Assembly: GCA_029939615.1 (NCBI GenBank)
Contig: JAOZSP010000085.1
Coordinates: forward strand, 1-6,768
Reading direction: 5' to 3'
DNA length: 6,768 bases
Source of the DNA: Candidatus Izemoplasma sp.
Lineage (GTDB): Bacteria; Bacillota_I; Bacilli_A; Izemoplasmatales; Izemoplasmataceae
Part shown: in pieces, positions 4,901 through 6,768 of the stretch
How positions within the stretch are numbered: the stretch's first letter is position 1
How the letters are laid out: each line of letters begins with the position of its first letter
Position numbers and translations under genes: made by a program
The notes under the pieces: generated by a model
Told to the model about the DNA's origin: nothing
The model's input: only the letters and a program-made list of their open reading frames with translations
The model's database searches: none

Positions 4901-6594
4901 TTGTTACTGGATTAAAACAACCACTTATTATTGTAGAAATACCAAGTACTTATAACGGTAAAACTGTTACTACAATCGGTAAAAATTGTTTTATGTATGA
5001 AACAGTTATTATGGAAGTAATCCTACCTGACACAATTACAACAATTGAAGAACATGCATTTTCAGCTGATAACCTAGAAACAATAAATCTTCCTGAAGGA
5101 TTGGTGGTAATCGGTGATTACGCATTTTCTAGTAATAATGAAATAAAAGAAATAATTATACCTTCAACAGTTATATCTATTGGTGAAAGTGTATTTGCAA
5201 GTTGTGGCAAACTTTTAAATGTAGTTTTTAATAATCCGATTACTGTAATTACTAAAGGAATGTTTGAAGATAGCGTTGGACTTAAAACAATTGTTATTCC
5301 TGAAGGAGTAACACAAATAGAAAGTAATGCATTTAATGGGTGTGATAACTTAACTAATATAATATTACCTAGTACACTACTAAGAATTGATCGCTATGCA
5401 TTCGCGTATACTCCTAATCTAATAACAATTACCTTGCCTGCCAACTTACAAGAACTAGGTGATGGAGTATTCTATGAAACTGGGTTAGTATCACTTACTT
5501 TACCTAATTCCTTAACAACAATTGGAGAACAAGTTTGGATTTATAATAGAGACTTAGAAACTCTAACTTTAGGAGCTTCATTATCTACTCAACTAACATA
5601 TAGAGATTTTGTAGGACTAGATAGTTTAGCAGCAATTAATGTTGACTCAGAAAATCAAATGTATAATTCAGAAAATGGAGTATTATATGGAAACTATGAT
5701 AGTTACACATTAGTAAGATATCCAGCAGCTAAAACTGAAACAAATTATGACATTAATGAAGAAACAGTAACCATAGCTGTAAATGCTTTTATGGAATCCT
5801 CTTTAGAAAATATAACGATTCCAGATACAGTAACAACAATTGGTGAATATGCTTTTGAATCATGTGAGGATTTAATAAGGATGTATTTATCGACAAATAT
5901 TGTATCAATCGGAAGTGGTGCATTCTCTAGTAATGACTATCTAGTAATTTATGTAGGTTATGACGCATTACCGGAAGGATGGGATGAAGGTTTTTCAGAC
6001 TCAAACAATACAGTTTACTATGGAATTGCGGAAGATGGGTATGGAATCTATCAAGATATCATTGAATATATCATATTAGAAGACCATGTTGAAATCACAC
6101 ATATCTATACTAACAATTCATCAATTATTAATTACGATATTCCATCAGTGATAAACGGGTTACCTGTAACAACAATTCACTCATATGTGCTTGTTGATGT
6201 TAGAGGAGATATCATTATCCCGGCATCAGTAATAACTATTGATTATCGCGCATTCTATAATGCTGCTATCGACATTTACTGTGAAGCGTTTTCTAAACCT
6301 GAAGGATGGGATAATCAGTTTACTACTTCAAGTGCAACTGTAACATGGAGTGTTATTTGGTTTAAAATGGATAGTCAAGGTGGAAATTATTCCTTCCCAA
6401 TAGTAGGGTTAAGAGATGATTTAAAACCGATTGGTAGAGGATGGGTACCTGTAAGAGAAGGTTATACTTTCGGTGGCTGGTATACAAATCCACTATGTAC
6501 AGAGGGCAATGAATTTACATTTACACAGTTTCCAGGACAGGTAGATACTATGCCAACAGCAGTTACAATCATTTATGCTAAATGGATTCAATAG
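1834..6594 (+). CDS. BspA-like leucine-rich-repeat surface lipoprotein with InlB B-repeats
   Basis: This is an intact 1586-residue exported lipoprotein. The start at 1834 has AAGG (1823-1826) seven bases upstream and leads straight into a lipoprotein signal: Lys5-Lys6, a hydrophobic core, and lipobox Leu20-Ile-Gly-Cys23. The mature protein alternates two repeat types. InlB B-repeat-like modules (Flg_new; each built round HLNGG, GWY and AKW/ALW) lie at about 38-131 (degenerate), 144-213, 436-504, 865-934, 941-1009 and 1507-1586. LRR_5/TpLRR blocks of ~23-residue units (I-x-x-x-A-F-x-x-C-x-x-L-x-x-I-x-I-P) lie at about 218-420 (7 units), 512-853 (13 units), 1012-1387 (about 12, with an NGVLY-type insertion) and 1410-1496. 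There is no LPXTG or C-terminal membrane segment, so anchoring is by lipid at Cys23. Relatives bind host or environmental ligands or take part in adhesion; the ligand here is unknown. It is transcribed alone from its own promoter. Confidence 0.92.
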   Translation: MNIIKKVVLVFTLMLAAVTLIGCEEKVQDSDLDKIESITINFETNSESTINSIVINQDLLDNIDLDEINDVELSDLEFLNPIKEGFLFENWYFDIELTEVLSPNSPILNEYLKLLEEETVNIEITIYAKWEEVDDETLTEDTIYTITYHLNGGVNDLENVSEFKASDNEIILLSPTKTDASFLGWYLDEEFTTSISTISKGTEMNIEVWAKWGDVSVFTFHLDNNEYTIVGFDMEFSGVLVIPDTFNGLPVTKIGYGAFSMSEGITEVIIGKNITAIGSNAFKNCKNLVSITIPDNVESIGESAFEHCDSLESVVIGDGITSIGNFTFNSCGSLTTVILGENVISIGRQSFSHTGLTSITLNDKLEFIDDSSFYNCDLLTSITIPSSVTYVGQYVFHNCDNLIIYVSLDKIPDGWHSNWNSSSLQVVLNGDTPPTVYTISYELNGGTNDSSNPSSHTNTEEKILKDPTKEGSIFLGWYTDSEFNNKITSLSIYIDSDITLYALWVEDSAPQYLTYEEFDDYVVITGVTDSRSEIEIPSTYNGKPVTTIKENSFYNNRDLTTVILPETITTIEKGAFWFASNLITINFPSSLVIVGDYAFAGCGFTSLDLPETIITYGEEVFANNEYLVSVILPDNMTIIREGFFQNCNMLESINIPASVTEIQKEAFADCMLLGNVDLTNVGVIGENAFSNCQSMTSIILSDSLTVIDDYAFAYTVSVTEVILPENLEIIGNSAFTGLYNLTLIDFPDTLTFIGESAFYGCSLTELVLPNSLVTIGEEAFRYNDFEYLYLPSSLYKIEKLAFRNCENLKEIMLSTSIDVIEERIFRDTGSQVVLYVDSASVPSAWATEWNDYFEGGIVYSSTFSTININYSLNGGENHADNPLTLLINNNLVVRTPTKEGYNFVGWYIDSGLTETISIIKQGTIEDINLYAKWELIADNQHSIIYHLDGGTNLNGSPTYFNEDVETTLLNPTKAGWKFLGWYTNSNYSDLVTSIEVNTSSDVELYALWEQDYLIFEEFDDYVVVTGLKQPLIIVEIPSTYNGKTVTTIGKNCFMYETVIMEVILPDTITTIEEHAFSADNLETINLPEGLVVIGDYAFSSNNEIKEIIIPSTVISIGESVFASCGKLLNVVFNNPITVITKGMFEDSVGLKTIVIPEGVTQIESNAFNGCDNLTNIILPSTLLRIDRYAFAYTPNLITITLPANLQELGDGVFYETGLVSLTLPNSLTTIGEQVWIYNRDLETLTLGASLSTQLTYRDFVGLDSLAAINVDSENQMYNSENGVLYGNYDSYTLVRYPAAKTETNYDINEETVTIAVNAFMESSLENITIPDTVTTIGEYAFESCEDLIRMYLSTNIVSIGSGAFSSNDYLVIYVGYDALPEGWDEGFSDSNNTVYYGIAEDGYGIYQDIIEYIILEDHVEITHIYTNNSSIINYDIPSVINGLPVTTIHSYVLVDVRGDIIIPASVITIDYRAFYNAAIDIYCEAFSKPEGWDNQFTTSSATVTWSVIWFKMDSQGGNYSFPIVGLRDDLKPIGRGWVPVREGYTFGGWYTNPLCTEGNEFTFTQFPGQVDTMPTAVTIIYAKWIQ
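3367..5050 (+). repeat. 500-residue internal super-repeat in the lipoprotein gene
   Basis: The opening of LRR block 2 (from 3367) and that of LRR block 3 (from 4867) align with an exact 1500-nt offset for about 180 bases. Both carry EEFDDYVV, then EIPSTYNGK, TVTT or PVTT, and LPxTITTIE. The 19 bases GAAATACCAAGTACTTATA are identical at 3436 and 4936. Each copy is preceded by a B-repeat module (436-504 and 941-1009). The pattern indicates duplication of a B-repeat plus LRR unit, followed by drift and small indels. Confidence 0.75.
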
Positions 6595-6673
6595 TTTCTT
6601 ATGATATAAGTAAAAATCAAGAATGTTATTAAGTATTACCTTTTATCAACACGTATAATTTGTATTAAGTAAA

Positions 6674-6722
6674 AAACTAAAGACCAATATATTAAATGAA
6701 ATAATATATTGGTCTTTAGTTT
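6674..6722. terminator. perfect 21-bp hairpin, probable terminator of the lipoprotein gene
   Basis: Bases 6674-6694 are exactly complementary to 6702-6722, with a seven-base loop (AATGAAA). The stem begins AAACTAAAGACC and ends GGTCTTTAGTTT, so each strand has a T-rich 3' edge and the hairpin can terminate in both directions. It lies 80 bases after the TAG at 6592-6594. It is unusually long and perfect for a terminator. Confidence 0.65.
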
Positions 6723-6768
6723 GGAAATATTTCTTTTTGAGAATACAGGTAGTAAAATTGAATCTAAT

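Noticed and set aside
2485..5994. CRISPR array or DNA satellite suggested by recurrent short motifs
   Set aside because: The repeats are protein-level LRR units of about 23 codons with diverged DNA; there are no identical direct repeats with unique spacers.
1834..6594. Cell-wall-anchored (LPXTG) internalin
   Set aside because: The C-terminus is a B-repeat ending AKWIQ, with no sorting motif, hydrophobic segment or basic tail. The N-terminal lipobox explains anchoring.
6595..6768. Convergent gene on the minus strand
   Set aside because: One minus frame is open for about 40 codons, but it runs through the 21-bp hairpin, is AT-driven and shows no recognisable protein sequence.

Overview
The window is AT-rich, has strong Shine-Dalgarno sites and uses the standard genetic code: a 1586-codon gene is read through with TGG for Trp and no TGA. 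It looks like a low-GC Gram-positive relative, either Bacillota or a standard-code Mollicutes-like lineage of the Acholeplasma/Izemoplasma/Haloplasma kind. The lineage is inferred from composition and protein style; no rRNA or marker gene is present.

Layout. (1) 1-290: a possible gene tail, then a GC-rich, hairpin-rich island (about 62-170) of unknown origin, closed by a good rho-independent terminator (254-290). (2) 380-1381: an extended -10 promoter and a strong ribosome binding site drive a broken reading frame. Its first half is the N-terminal nuclease domain of a type I restriction HsdR subunit, with the D-x13-E-x-K catalytic residues intact. At about 899-907 it passes in frame into the C-terminal two thirds of a flavodoxin-fold NAD(P)H-dependent oxidoreductase. 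An in-frame TAG (506-508) and TGA (1136-1138) interrupt it, so it is a chimeric pseudogene formed by deletion. (3) 1410-1730: more debris, namely the C-terminus and right end of an IS3-family insertion sequence, a 12-bp hairpin terminator and a short unidentified ORF remnant. (4) 1728-6594: one large intact gene with a consensus promoter (TTGACA-18-TATAAT), dyads in the promoter and leader, and a 1586-residue lipoprotein. The protein is BspA-like: three long blocks and one short block of leucine-rich repeats (LRR_5/TpLRR type) alternate with six InlB B-repeat-like modules (Listeria-Bacteroides repeat, Flg_new). (5) 6595-6768: a perfect 21-bp hairpin, the probable terminator.

No multi-gene pathway is visible. 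The picture is a gene graveyard (restriction enzyme, oxidoreductase, transposase) next to an intact surface-protein gene transcribed alone. The protein is probably anchored by lipid at its N-terminus and displayed outside the cell, where such repeats commonly bind host or environmental ligands. The most unusual features are the restriction/oxidoreductase fusion, the 500-residue super-repeat inside the lipoprotein, the structured leader before it, and the unexplained GC-rich island at the left edge.
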